Program-made: the position numbers and the translations under genes
Shown here: one piece after another, positions 1-6,165 of the stretch
Position numbering within the stretch: position 1 is the first letter of the stretch
Layout of the letters: every line of letters starts with the position of its first letter
The notes under the pieces: model-generated
The model's input: only the letters and a program-made list of their open reading frames with translations
The model's database searches: none
What the model was told of the DNA's origin: nothing
Source: Sediminibacterium salmoneum NBRC 103935
Lineage (GTDB): Bacteria > Bacteroidota > Bacteroidia > Chitinophagales > Chitinophagaceae
Direction of reading: 5' to 3'
DNA length: 35,403 nt
Assembly: GCF_000511175.1 (NCBI RefSeq)
Contig: NZ_KI866530.1
Coordinates: 563,468 to 598,870, forward strand

Positions 1-898
1 GTATGGAATTTTGTTTTACTTCTACATCCAGTTTTAGCGGAGTGCCTGTTTTGGCAATACGTAATAAACTGTTGAAATCTTCCAGGCCAAGAGCAATGTC
101 TAAAAAGTTTTCAGGAGCCGTGCCCTGATACGCACCACCACCTTGTGCAAACACGGTACCGTCATGGCTTCTGGCGCCTCCGCTGCTTAGCATGGCTACT
201 GCACCTTCTGCCTTCGCCATCTCTTTTAAGATGGCCATGGTACGGGCTGCGCCACCTCCGCGTTGTGCGTTCATGGCCTGCATTTGTCTTCTTTGTGCCG
301 CGGTATCTACGGGTCTTGCCGGTGCCAGGGTTGCAGCTTCCATTTTAGCCAGTTCTTCCTCTGTATATCTTACTGCATCTGCTTTAAAGCTATGCTTGTA
401 ATTGGTTAGCTGATCCAGCATGATCACTTTTCCTTTTAGCTGGCCTGCATATTTCTGTAATTCGGTGCTGTCTTTGGCGCTGATCACCAATACTTCTGCA
501 GTCTGCAATTTTTTATTGCCTGCAGTCCATGTCTTGGGATAAATCATGATGGGTTTGTAATAGGGGGCGGTCATGGCCATATAGGATTTCTCCAGTTCCC
601 ATCCCTTTCCAAATTCTCCCCATGCATCCAGCTCTGCTTTTTCTACGCCCCATCCCTTCAGGGTATTGATGGCATAGTTGGCTGCGCGATTATAACCGGG
701 TGAATTGGCCAAACGAGGGCCACTCATATCGGTCAGGTTAAAGACAATGTCCATTACTTTGGAATTCTCCAGTCCTTCTTTGCGGATGCGGTTGATGATG
801 GCCTGATCTACAGGCTCATTCTGAGACCCTGTTTGCGCAAATGCCATAATAGGGGCGGCCATTGCCATGAGCAGGGAATGCTTTACAAATTTTCTCAT
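1..898 (-). CDS. M28-family metallopeptidase, N-terminal part (cut by window edge)
   Basis: The frame stays open from the ATG at 898 to the left edge (299 codons, no stop), so the 3' part lies outside the window. The product begins with a typical signal peptide (MRKFVKHSLLMAMAAPIMAFAQ region, likely cleaved after AFA). The mature part has the pattern of Bacteroidota secreted M28 aminopeptidases: an early NLTDMSGPRLANSPGY segment, then a YPKTWTAG segment, then a PA-like insert (about residues 130-260) with a glycine-rich, low-complexity loop (residues about 212-220). The zinc-binding catalytic residues of M28 would lie further downstream and cannot be seen. The protein is probably periplasmic or exported and would trim peptides for nutrition. 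It is transcribed divergently from the methyltransferase at 991. A TTTG (minus strand, 945-948) lies 19 bases before a poor -7 box. Confidence 0.75.
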   Translation of the reverse strand, partial: MRKFVKHSLLMAMAAPIMAFAQTGSQNEPVDQAIINRIRKEGLENSKVMDIVFNLTDMSGPRLANSPGYNRAANYAINTLKGWGVEKAELDAWGEFGKGWELEKSYMAMTAPYYKPIMIYPKTWTAGNKKLQTAEVLVISAKDSTELQKYAGQLKGKVIMLDQLTNYKHSFKADAVRYTEEELAKMEAATLAPARPVDTAAQRRQMQAMNAQRGGGAARTMAILKEMAKAEGAVAMLSSGGARSHDGTVFAQGGGAYQGTAPENFLDIALGLEDFNSLLRIAKTGTPLKLDVEVKQNSI

Positions 899-978
899 AT
901 GATTTTGTTTAATTCGAGTCTGTTAATGTAGTTTTTTTCTCTAACAAACGGGCAAGGAATTTATGAGTGGATGAGTAG

Positions 979-986
979 TACCTTTG
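979..986 (+). promoter_or_regulatory. -7 promoter box TAnnTTTG before the RNA methyltransferase
   Basis: TACCTTTG matches the Bacteroidota -7 consensus TAnnTTTG exactly. Only four bases separate it from the ATG at 991, so transcription would start at or next to the start codon and the mRNA would be leaderless. No clear -33 TTTG is visible 19-20 bases upstream. Confidence 0.5.
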
Positions 987-990
987 CCGC

Positions 991-1527
991 ATGCGCAAAT
1001 GGTCTATGCAGGAATTAGGGCGTAAATCGGTAGAAGATTTTAAGCAAGCCGATAAGACGCCGCTGGTAGTGGTGCTCGATAATATTCGCAGCATGCACAA
1101 TGTGGGCTCGGTCTTTCGTTCGGCCGATGCATTCTTAATTGAGAAAATGGTGCTTTGTGGCTATACGCCCCGTCCGCCGCACAGGGATATTCACAAAACA
1201 GCCCTGGGTGCCACGGAAACCGTTGCCTGGGAATATGCCGAAACCACTGTGGAAGCGGTTCAATCCCTTCAGGCCAATGGCTATAAAGTCTATGCCATTG
1301 AACAGGCCGAAGGGTCAGTGTTCCTGCACGAGTTTAATCCGGGCCATGATAAAATGGCCATTGTAATGGGGAATGAAGTGGAAGGTGTTTCCGATGAAGT
1401 GCTCGATATCTGCGATGGTTGTATCGAAATTCCGCAACTGGGTTCCAAGCATTCGCTGAACATTTCAGTGGCGGCAGGCATTATATTATGGGCGTTGACA
1501 GAGAGAACCGTTTTCCATCAACCCTGA
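991..1527 (+). CDS. SpoU/TrmH-family RNA 2'-O-methyltransferase
   Basis: A 178-residue SPOUT-fold enzyme that would transfer a methyl group from S-adenosylmethionine to a ribose 2'-OH in tRNA or rRNA. All three family motifs are visible: motif 1, NIRSMHNVGSVFRSAD (31-46), with the conserved N and the R used in catalysis; motif 2, IVMGNEVEGVS (124-134); and motif 3, IPQLGSKHSLNISVA (146-160), which forms the trefoil knot and SAM pocket. The protein is short, with no N-terminal substrate-binding domain, as in TrmL/TrmH-like single-domain members, so the exact target base cannot be read from the sequence. The ATG at 991 is supported by the promoter box just upstream. It leads a run of same-strand housekeeping genes (prenyltransferase, ruvX, def). 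Confidence 0.9.
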   Translation: MRKWSMQELGRKSVEDFKQADKTPLVVVLDNIRSMHNVGSVFRSADAFLIEKMVLCGYTPRPPHRDIHKTALGATETVAWEYAETTVEAVQSLQANGYKVYAIEQAEGSVFLHEFNPGHDKMAIVMGNEVEGVSDEVLDICDGCIEIPQLGSKHSLNISVAAGIILWALTERTVFHQP

Positions 1528-1569
1528 TTTTTGTGGTGCCCTTTTTGATGATGTATTAAATACTTTGTA

Positions 1570-2487
1570 TTGAAGCCGATAAAAAATTACCTCAGTCTCG
1601 TTAAATTTTCGCATACCATTTTTGCAATGCCTTTTGCATTCATTGGTTTTTTTCTGGCCATACCGCAGGCTTCTGCTTCAGGTGAATGTGTAATTATGCC
1701 TGGAACCATGTCTGGTTTGTTGTCGCCCATTTTGTTGCAGAAATTTGCGTTGGTACTGGTTTGTATGGTTACTGCACGCAATGCGGCCATGGCTTTTAAC
1801 CGCTATCTAGATCGTCATTTTGATGCATTAAATCCGCGCACAGCCATCCGTGAAATTCCTGCTGGTATTTTGTCTGCAGAATCGGCTTTGCGTTTTGTAA
1901 TCGGGAATAGCATTGTCTTTGTGATGGCCACCTGGTTTATTAATCCGCTTTGTTTTTATCTGTCTTTTGTGGCTTTGTTTGTGGTCTTGTTTTATAGCTA
2001 TACCAAACGTTTTACGGCTTTGTGTCATTTGGTTTTAGGGGTGGGATTATCACTGGCGCCCATTGGGGCCTACCTCGCGGTTACGGGCAGTTTTGCCTTG
2101 TTGCCGCTACTTTTTTCCTTTGCTGTGATTTTCTGGGTAAGTGGGTTCGATATTATTTATGCTTTGCAGGATGCAGACTTTGATAAAGCCCATCAACTGA
2201 ATTCTATTCCCGCTGCATTGGGGAAAGCCAACGCATTAATGGTGTCTCGCATACTGCATATTGGTAGTGCGGCCTGTGTTACGGTCGCGGGTGTCTATGG
2301 TGGTTTTCATATTGTGTATTTTGCAGGTCTTGGTTTTTTTGTGGGCATGTTGATTTATCAGCAGAGCCTGGTGAAGCCAAACGATTTAAGCAAAGTGAAC
2401 CTGGCTTTTATGACTGCTAACGGAATTGCTTCTGTGGTATTTGCTATCTTCGTCATCTCGGCTTTGTTCTTACAATACGGATGGTAG
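1570..2487 (+). CDS. UbiA-family polyprenyltransferase
   Basis: A 305-residue integral membrane enzyme that attaches a polyprenyl chain to an aromatic acceptor in quinone biosynthesis. The two aspartate-rich motifs that bind Mg-diphosphate are clear: NRYLDRHFDALNPRTA (77-92; N77, D81, D85) and the second motif around DADFD (201-205), preceded by DIIYALQ. Hydrophobic stretches occupy most of the protein, in line with about nine transmembrane helices. The motifs resemble the subgroup often labelled 4-hydroxybenzoate octaprenyltransferase-like, which includes MqnP of the futalosine menaquinone route. Bacteroidota use menaquinone, so the true acceptor is open. The start is a TTG at 1570; the next ATG (residue 20) would cut into the first helix and is less likely. 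It lies 42 bases after the methyltransferase. Confidence 0.87.
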   Translation: MKPIKNYLSLVKFSHTIFAMPFAFIGFFLAIPQASASGECVIMPGTMSGLLSPILLQKFALVLVCMVTARNAAMAFNRYLDRHFDALNPRTAIREIPAGILSAESALRFVIGNSIVFVMATWFINPLCFYLSFVALFVVLFYSYTKRFTALCHLVLGVGLSLAPIGAYLAVTGSFALLPLLFSFAVIFWVSGFDIIYALQDADFDKAHQLNSIPAALGKANALMVSRILHIGSAACVTVAGVYGGFHIVYFAGLGFFVGMLIYQQSLVKPNDLSKVNLAFMTANGIASVVFAIFVISALFLQYGW

Positions 2488-2541
2488 GAGTTGGGCTTGT
2501 ATTGTTGGTGGTTCTAATCCATTTATATTAATAAACTTTTG

Positions 2542-2952
2542 ATGGCAAGAATTCTTTGTATTGATTACGGCGGAAAGCGCACCGGACTTGCGGTGACCGA
2601 TCCCTTGCAGATTATTGCCACGGCTTTAACCACCATTCCTACCAAGGAACTGATTCCTTTTTTAAAAAACTATATGGCTACCGAGCCGGTAGAATTGATC
2701 CTGATAGGAGAGCCCCTGAACTTAGACGATAGCCCCACCCATGCTACCCCGTTGGTGCAGCAGGCGATTAAACTTTTAACAAAAACTTTTCCCTCCATTC
2801 CGTTACAGACCGTGGATGAACGCTATAGTTCCAAAATGGCCGTGAGAGCCATGATAGATATGGGTATGAAGAAAAAAGACCGTCGCGAAAAAGGCAATAT
2901 TGATCAGATTGCCGCTACCATTTTATTGCAGGAATACCTGCAAAACCGTTAA
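2542..2952 (+). CDS. ruvX: RuvX/YqgF RNase H-fold nuclease (Holliday junction resolvase-like, pre-16S rRNA processing)
   Basis: A 136-residue protein of the normal YqgF length. It shows the family's RNase H-like signature: ILCIDYGGKRTGLAVTD at the N-terminus with the first catalytic aspartate (D8), a central LILIGEPLNLDD strand with the conserved glutamate, the VDERYSS motif, and the C-terminal KGNIDQIAATILLQEYL helix, which holds the last acidic residue. Members process the 5' end of 16S rRNA in E. coli and have been proposed as an alternative resolvase. The ATG at 2542 was chosen over the adjoining in-frame TTG at 2539 because it gives the usual short leader before the first strand. It is 51 bases after the prenyltransferase and 69 before def. 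Confidence 0.92.
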   Translation: MARILCIDYGGKRTGLAVTDPLQIIATALTTIPTKELIPFLKNYMATEPVELILIGEPLNLDDSPTHATPLVQQAIKLLTKTFPSIPLQTVDERYSSKMAVRAMIDMGMKKKDRREKGNIDQIAATILLQEYLQNR

Positions 2953-2966
2953 TGGTCTGCCGATGC

Positions 2967-2997
2967 TTTGTGGGTTCGGGCTTTAGGGGTACTTTTG
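2967..2997 (+). promoter_or_regulatory. Bacteroidota-type promoter for def
   Basis: A -33 TTTG (2967-2970) and a -7 TACTTTTG (2990-2997, exact TAnnTTTG) are separated by 19 bases, the textbook spacing for Bacteroidota sigma-A promoters. Transcription would start near 3003, giving a leader of about 20 bases before the def ATG at 3022. This is the best-formed promoter in the window. Confidence 0.65.
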
Positions 2998-3021
2998 CAG
3001 CTATCTAATGTAATTTTTTCT

Positions 3022-3600
3022 ATGATTCTTCCTATTGTAGCGTATGGTGCGCCGGTGTTGCGAAAAATAGCTCAACCCATTTCTGCAGATTATCCCGAAT
3101 TGTCTAAACTAATTGAAGACATGTGGGAAACCATGTATTCCAGTAACGGGGTGGGATTGGCCGCGCCTCAGATTAACCGGGATATCCGTTTGTTTGTGGT
3201 GGATTCTGAACAGATTTTCGAAAACCTGGAAGAAGACGAAAAAGGGAAATACAATGATGCGCCAGGCATTAAGAAAGTATTTATTAATGCGCAGGTTGAA
3301 GCCATTCATGGCGAAGAGTGGGCCTACAACGAAGGTTGCTTAAGCATTCCTAAAATCCGCGAAGACATCATGCGTGGTGAATCGGTTACCATGACGTATT
3401 ACGACGAAAACTTCAAGCAGTTTCGTTCTACTTTCTCCGGCATTACTGCCCGTGTTATTCTGCACGAATACGACCATATTGAAGGAAAACTCTTCATTGA
3501 TTACCTGAAGCCATTGCGCAAGAAAATGTTGCAGAGCAAGCTGAACGATATCAGCAAGGGTAAAATTAAAGTGGATTACAAAATGAGTTTTGCCAAATGA
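3022..3600 (+). CDS. def: Peptide deformylase
   Basis: Removes the formyl group from the N-terminal methionine of new proteins. All three deformylase motifs are intact: GVGLAAPQ (43-50), EGCLS (104-108, metal ligand C106) and HEYDH (148-152, metal ligands H148 and H152, catalytic E149). The length is 192 residues from the ATG at 3022. An upstream in-frame start would add 18 residues with no family counterpart, and the promoter at 2967-2997 places the transcript start downstream of it. The insert around residues 65-82 (acidic and charged) is common in Bacteroidota deformylases. The stop codon overlaps the ATG of the next gene by four bases (ATGA), so the two are probably translationally coupled. 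Confidence 0.95.
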   Translation: MILPIVAYGAPVLRKIAQPISADYPELSKLIEDMWETMYSSNGVGLAAPQINRDIRLFVVDSEQIFENLEEDEKGKYNDAPGIKKVFINAQVEAIHGEEWAYNEGCLSIPKIREDIMRGESVTMTYYDENFKQFRSTFSGITARVILHEYDHIEGKLFIDYLKPLRKKMLQSKLNDISKGKIKVDYKMSFAK

Positions 3601-4577
3601 GGCATGCATCCTTAATGAATTGGGGGCTTGTGCGTCGTCGTTGCGCTGTTGTGACGCTTCTGTTTTGTCTATTGTCTTTTAAGCGGATACAGGCGCAGGA
3701 CAGCACCATGATCATCGACGAGAAGCGGTTTACGCTTTCGGAAGTAGTAGTGCGCAATAATCTCGACTATAAAATGTTGCTCGAACGCATCAAGGCCGAT
3801 ACCAGTTTCTACAAAGCTTTCAAAACCTTGCGCATCCTGGGTTTCAGCAGTTACAACAATATCCAGATGACGGATAAAAAAGGAAAAGTAGTGGCTTCCA
3901 TGCAAAGTAAAACCCGTCAGAATCACGACGGCAAATGCCGCACTATGGATGTACTGGAGGAAACCGTAACCGGCGACTTTTATGATCGTGATGGTGATTA
4001 CAATTATACCACACCTGAACTCTATGCCAGTTTGTTTTTTACCAAGGGAACCATTTGCGGTGAAACCAATATTGTTGGTGGTCAGCGCAAGGGTAAGGGT
4101 GGTAAAAAGGGAATTGAGAAACACAAAGAGCAATTGAAAATGTTGTTCTTTAATCCGGGTAAGAAAATTTCCGGCATACCCTTTATTGGGGACAAGCTGG
4201 ATTTGTACGATGAATCTGCGCACAAATATTATCAATACCGCTTAGACATTGAAGAGTACAAGGGCGAACTCTGCTATGTATTTTCCATTACGCCCAAAGA
4301 CGATTTGGGTTTTTTCAAGAACGACCGAATTGTGGTAGACCAGATGGTTACCTGGTTCAACATGAAAACCATGAATGTAATGGGACGCAATTATGCCCTG
4401 AGTTATAAGGCAGGTGTCTACGATTTCGATGTGAGCATGGAAGTGGAAATGGTGAACCTGGGCAATAATATCATTGTACCCAAAACCCTTCGCTACAAAG
4501 GCAACTGGGACGTGATCTTTAAGAAAAGAGAGCGGGCTATTTTCACCGCCACTTTATTCGATTTTAAAAAGCCTTAA
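3597..4577 (+). CDS. Secreted protein of unknown function, coupled to def
   Basis: A 326-residue protein with an N-terminal hydrophobic segment (VVTLLFCLLSF, about residues 18-28) followed by QAQD, a plausible signal peptidase site, so probably periplasmic or surface-exposed. I do not recognise a named domain. The mature part is mixed alpha/beta and rich in charged and aromatic residues, with a lysine/glycine-rich patch (residues about 160-172) and repeated beta-like strands in the second half (YQYRLDIEEYKGELCYVFSI, then WFNMKTMNVMGRNYALSY). This outline recalls Bacteroidota outer-envelope proteins that use lipocalin- or DUF5686-like strands, but that is only an impression. Its start overlaps the def stop (ATGA); a second in-frame ATG at 3615 is an alternative start. 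No terminator lies between it and def. Confidence 0.7.
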   Translation: MRHASLMNWGLVRRRCAVVTLLFCLLSFKRIQAQDSTMIIDEKRFTLSEVVVRNNLDYKMLLERIKADTSFYKAFKTLRILGFSSYNNIQMTDKKGKVVASMQSKTRQNHDGKCRTMDVLEETVTGDFYDRDGDYNYTTPELYASLFFTKGTICGETNIVGGQRKGKGGKKGIEKHKEQLKMLFFNPGKKISGIPFIGDKLDLYDESAHKYYQYRLDIEEYKGELCYVFSITPKDDLGFFKNDRIVVDQMVTWFNMKTMNVMGRNYALSYKAGVYDFDVSMEVEMVNLGNNIIVPKTLRYKGNWDVIFKKRERAIFTATLFDFKKP

Positions 4578-4622
4578 TCAATCAAACTTTGTTCCCAAAC
4601 CTTTGGGATGGCTATAAACAAA

Positions 4623-4644
4623 CAAGCACCCCGAAGGGTGCTTG
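4623..4644 (-). terminator. Rho-independent terminator, mainly for the minus-strand lipoprotein
   Basis: A perfect 9-bp stem (CAAGCACCC / GGGTGCTTG) with a CGAA tetraloop sits between two convergent genes. On the minus strand it is followed by a T-rich run (TTTGTTTAT), so it best serves the gene at 4677. On the plus strand there is no U-tract, although the hairpin could still help end the def transcript. Confidence 0.7.
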
Positions 4645-4676
4645 ATGTAAGGCAAGGATTAAATTTGTTGAAAGTC

Positions 4677-5336
4677 TTATAAACCCAACTTTCTGCCTTG
4701 TAGGGTACGGGTTTTCTTGTCACTCTTGGTAACATCGGTGAGTTTAACCACCAGCTTCACATCGGCTACACTGCCATTGGTTACGGCAGCAGCGGCTCTG
4801 TAAATATTTTTATCATAGGGAACTTCTACGGTTCCGTTGTCCCAGTTATTCCCTGCTACTACAAACTTGTCTTCGCCTTCGGCTGGTACAAACAAGAAGC
4901 TGTTTCCGTTTTCGAAACTTACGCGCAGACCATTTAAATCGGCAGATTCAATGATGCCGGGTGTGTACGCAGGGATAATGATTTCGTTGATGAGTTTGCC
5001 ATTAATGAAACGAACACTGCCCGAAGCCACTTCTGCCTTGGCACTGTCCAGTGCGCGGGTTAGAACCAGTTTCTGGTCAATGTAAAATTGAACTCTCTTC
5101 ACGTCTACATTGTAGGCCATGAGTTTCATTTGCAATTCGCGTGAGAAAGGAACGTACTGACTTTTGTCAATAGACGCTGCATTGCTGGGCGGAGCATATG
5201 AATTGTTTGCTGCAGGGTTGTTCTGTGGTGTGCTGCTTTTTAAATAGCCTTTAGAGCTGCTGCTGCTTTTTCCGCCGGCACAGCTGGTGAACAGCCCTAA
5301 TCCTACCAAAACAATGCCTGTTAATAAACGAGACAT
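4677..5336 (-). CDS. Lipoprotein of unknown function
   Basis: A 219-residue protein with a lipoprotein signal peptide: hydrophobic LLTGIVLVGLGLF, then the lipobox FTSC with the acylated cysteine at 19. A low-complexity linker follows (residues about 22-55, rich in S, N, P and A), which would lift the folded part off the membrane. The folded region (about 56-219) is mostly short beta strands with no catalytic motif that I recognise. It contains PAEGEDKFVV and KLVVKLTDVTKSDKKTRTL, an outline seen in many Bacteroidota-specific envelope lipoproteins. An A9 run just before the ATG (T9 at 5340-5348) is typical of A-rich Bacteroidota initiation regions. The gene stands alone, with a terminator directly after it. 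Confidence 0.75.
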   Translation of the reverse strand: MSRLLTGIVLVGLGLFTSCAGGKSSSSSKGYLKSSTPQNNPAANNSYAPPSNAASIDKSQYVPFSRELQMKLMAYNVDVKRVQFYIDQKLVLTRALDSAKAEVASGSVRFINGKLINEIIIPAYTPGIIESADLNGLRVSFENGNSFLFVPAEGEDKFVVAGNNWDNGTVEVPYDKNIYRAAAAVTNGSVADVKLVVKLTDVTKSDKKTRTLQGRKLGL

Positions 5337-5351
5337 ATCTTTTTTTTTAAG

Positions 5352-5456
5352 TTCAGAAAATAAAATGCAATTCGTTTCGTTTTAAGTACGGATAGTAGGG
5401 GGGGTGGAACGTAATCTTAAAACAATTCAACTTCTAAGTTCTATCTATTTTCTGAA
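5352..5456. repeat. 11-bp perfect inverted repeat with 83-base spacer
   Basis: TTCAGAAAATA (5352-5362) is the exact reverse complement of TATTTTCTGAA (5446-5456). It lies in the leader/promoter area of the minus-strand lipoprotein. It is AT-rich and may be chance, a folded leader or a paired binding site. Confidence 0.35.
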
Positions 5457-5535
5457 TTTTCAGCATAGTAATCTATACCCTTTTCTGAAAGCAATTGTAA
5501 AACGGCTTCGTTTTTAATATCCAATAACTTTATTT

Positions 5536-5595
5536 AATTGCCTGTCAATCATTTGGTTATGGTTGTTTACTTAAAATTAAGGTTGATAGGCAATT
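5536..5595 (+). promoter_or_regulatory. Long stem-loop, favoured in plus-strand RNA
   Basis: The 15 bases at 5536-5550 (AATTGCCTGTCAATC) pair over their whole length with 5581-5595 (GGTTGATAGGCAATT) if two G-U wobbles are allowed. The loop is 30 bases. In the minus-strand transcript the same two positions become A-C mismatches, so the stem is complete only in plus-strand RNA, that is, in an RNA read toward the HTH gene at 5746. No U-tract follows, so it is not a simple terminator. It could be a leader element, a small RNA or a DNA-binding site; its function is unknown. Confidence 0.45.
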
Positions 5596-5720
5596 TCACA
5601 TTTTTACCAAATCCTTCTTATTAAAAAATCACAAGTAGTTGGTATGTCCATTCCTGCTTCATTCCGTTATTTCACTTCATTTCCTGCGTAAATACCTACA
5701 CTTTTGAATTTTTTTTGTCG

Positions 5721-5743
5721 GCTATTTTGCTACTAAAAATAGC
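5721..5743 (+). promoter_or_regulatory. Palindrome just before the HTH gene (possible autoregulatory operator)
   Basis: A perfect 8-bp inverted repeat, GCTATTTT - 7 bases - AAAATAGC, ends two bases before the ATG at 5746. It overlaps TATTTTG (5723-5729), the nearest match to a -7 box, with a TTTG at 5703-5706 further up. Position and symmetry suit an operator for the HTH protein or an RNA hairpin hiding the start codon. Confidence 0.4.
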
Positions 5744-5745
5744 TT

Positions 5746-6123
5746 ATGCGTTTATTGGATCGGCTCTATCAATACCTGGAACACCAGAATATCAGTGCTT
5801 ATGCGTTTGAACATGCCTGCGACCTGAGCAATGGCTATCTGGGTAAGCAAAAAAGAGGCAAGGGAACCATGGGGTCAGAAGTGTTGTTGAAAATTCAGGC
5901 CTGTTTTCCCGAGCTGAATATTCACTGGCTGCTGACCGGAAAGGGGAGAATGCTGCGGCATGCATTTCCTTACTCTACAGAAGAAGATCCTGAATTGGAA
6001 ATAGTGCAACTATTGCAGGAGCGCATTGTATTGCTGGAAAAATCTTTGAAGGATAAAAATGAATTGATCCACCTGCTTAAAAAAAAGCGCCCCGATAAAA
6101 ACCGGAGCGCTCACTCATTATAG
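5746..6123 (+). CDS. Small helix-turn-helix (XRE/phage-repressor-like) regulator with C-terminal coiled coil
   Basis: A 125-residue protein. The N-terminal 70 residues match the Bacteroidota repressor-like HTH type: an opening helix (LLDRLYQYLEHQNIS), the HTH region AYAFEHACDLSNGYLGKQKRG and the hallmark ending PELNIHWLLTGKGRML. Residues about 85-113 form a leucine-rich heptad pattern (IVQLLQERIVLLEKSLKDKNELIHLL) that would dimerise as a coiled coil, followed by a basic tail. There is no peptidase domain of the LexA/CI type, so it is not a self-cleaving repressor. No phage genes surround it. It likely binds DNA as a dimer and may act on the palindrome at 5721-5743, but the target is inference. 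The last codons overlap the terminator of gcvP on the other strand. Confidence 0.75.
   Translation: MRLLDRLYQYLEHQNISAYAFEHACDLSNGYLGKQKRGKGTMGSEVLLKIQACFPELNIHWLLTGKGRMLRHAFPYSTEEDPELEIVQLLQERIVLLEKSLKDKNELIHLLKKKRPDKNRSAHSL
6079..6111 (-). terminator. Rho-independent terminator of gcvP, inside the HTH coding end
   Basis: Read on the minus strand, AGCGC(t)CCG, a short T-rich loop, and CGG(g)GCGCT are followed at once by eight Ts (A8 at 6079-6086). It lies 55 bases past the gcvP stop. The same bases encode the KKKRPDKNRS tail of the convergent HTH protein. Confidence 0.7.
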
Positions 6124-6130
6124 ACTGTTG

Positions 6131-6164
6131 CGCAGACCTCAAATTAATTGGGGCTTGCGTTTTT
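6131..6164 (+). terminator. Probable terminator of the HTH gene
   Basis: An imperfect 10-bp stem (6131-6140 with 6150-6159, two wobbles and one mismatch) is followed by TTTTT (6160-6164) on the plus strand, eight bases after the HTH stop. It abuts the gcvP stop codon. Confidence 0.45.
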
Positions 6165-6165
6165 A

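Larger units (their letters stand above)
5337..5745. other. 409-base non-coding gap with several inverted repeats
   Basis: AT-rich and without a convincing coding frame on either strand. It holds the upstream regions of two divergent genes plus more secondary-structure potential than the other gaps: an 11-bp inverted repeat (5352-5362 with 5446-5456), a small AAAACG-gctt-CGTTTT hairpin (5499-5514), a 15-bp stem with a 30-base loop (5536-5595) and an 8-bp palindrome at the HTH start. A G7 run lies at 5398-5404. No tRNA or known riboswitch core was recognised. Confidence 0.6.

Noticed and set aside
3669..4235. A 188-codon open frame on the minus strand opposite the secreted gene at 3597
   Set aside because: It lies wholly inside a convincing gene on the other strand, has no domain or start context, and its composition follows from the overlapping gene.
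5398..5404. G7 run upstream of the lipoprotein as a phase-variable tract
   Set aside because: It is about 60 bases from the start, not in a coding frame, and not clearly between promoter boxes; no evidence of variation is available.
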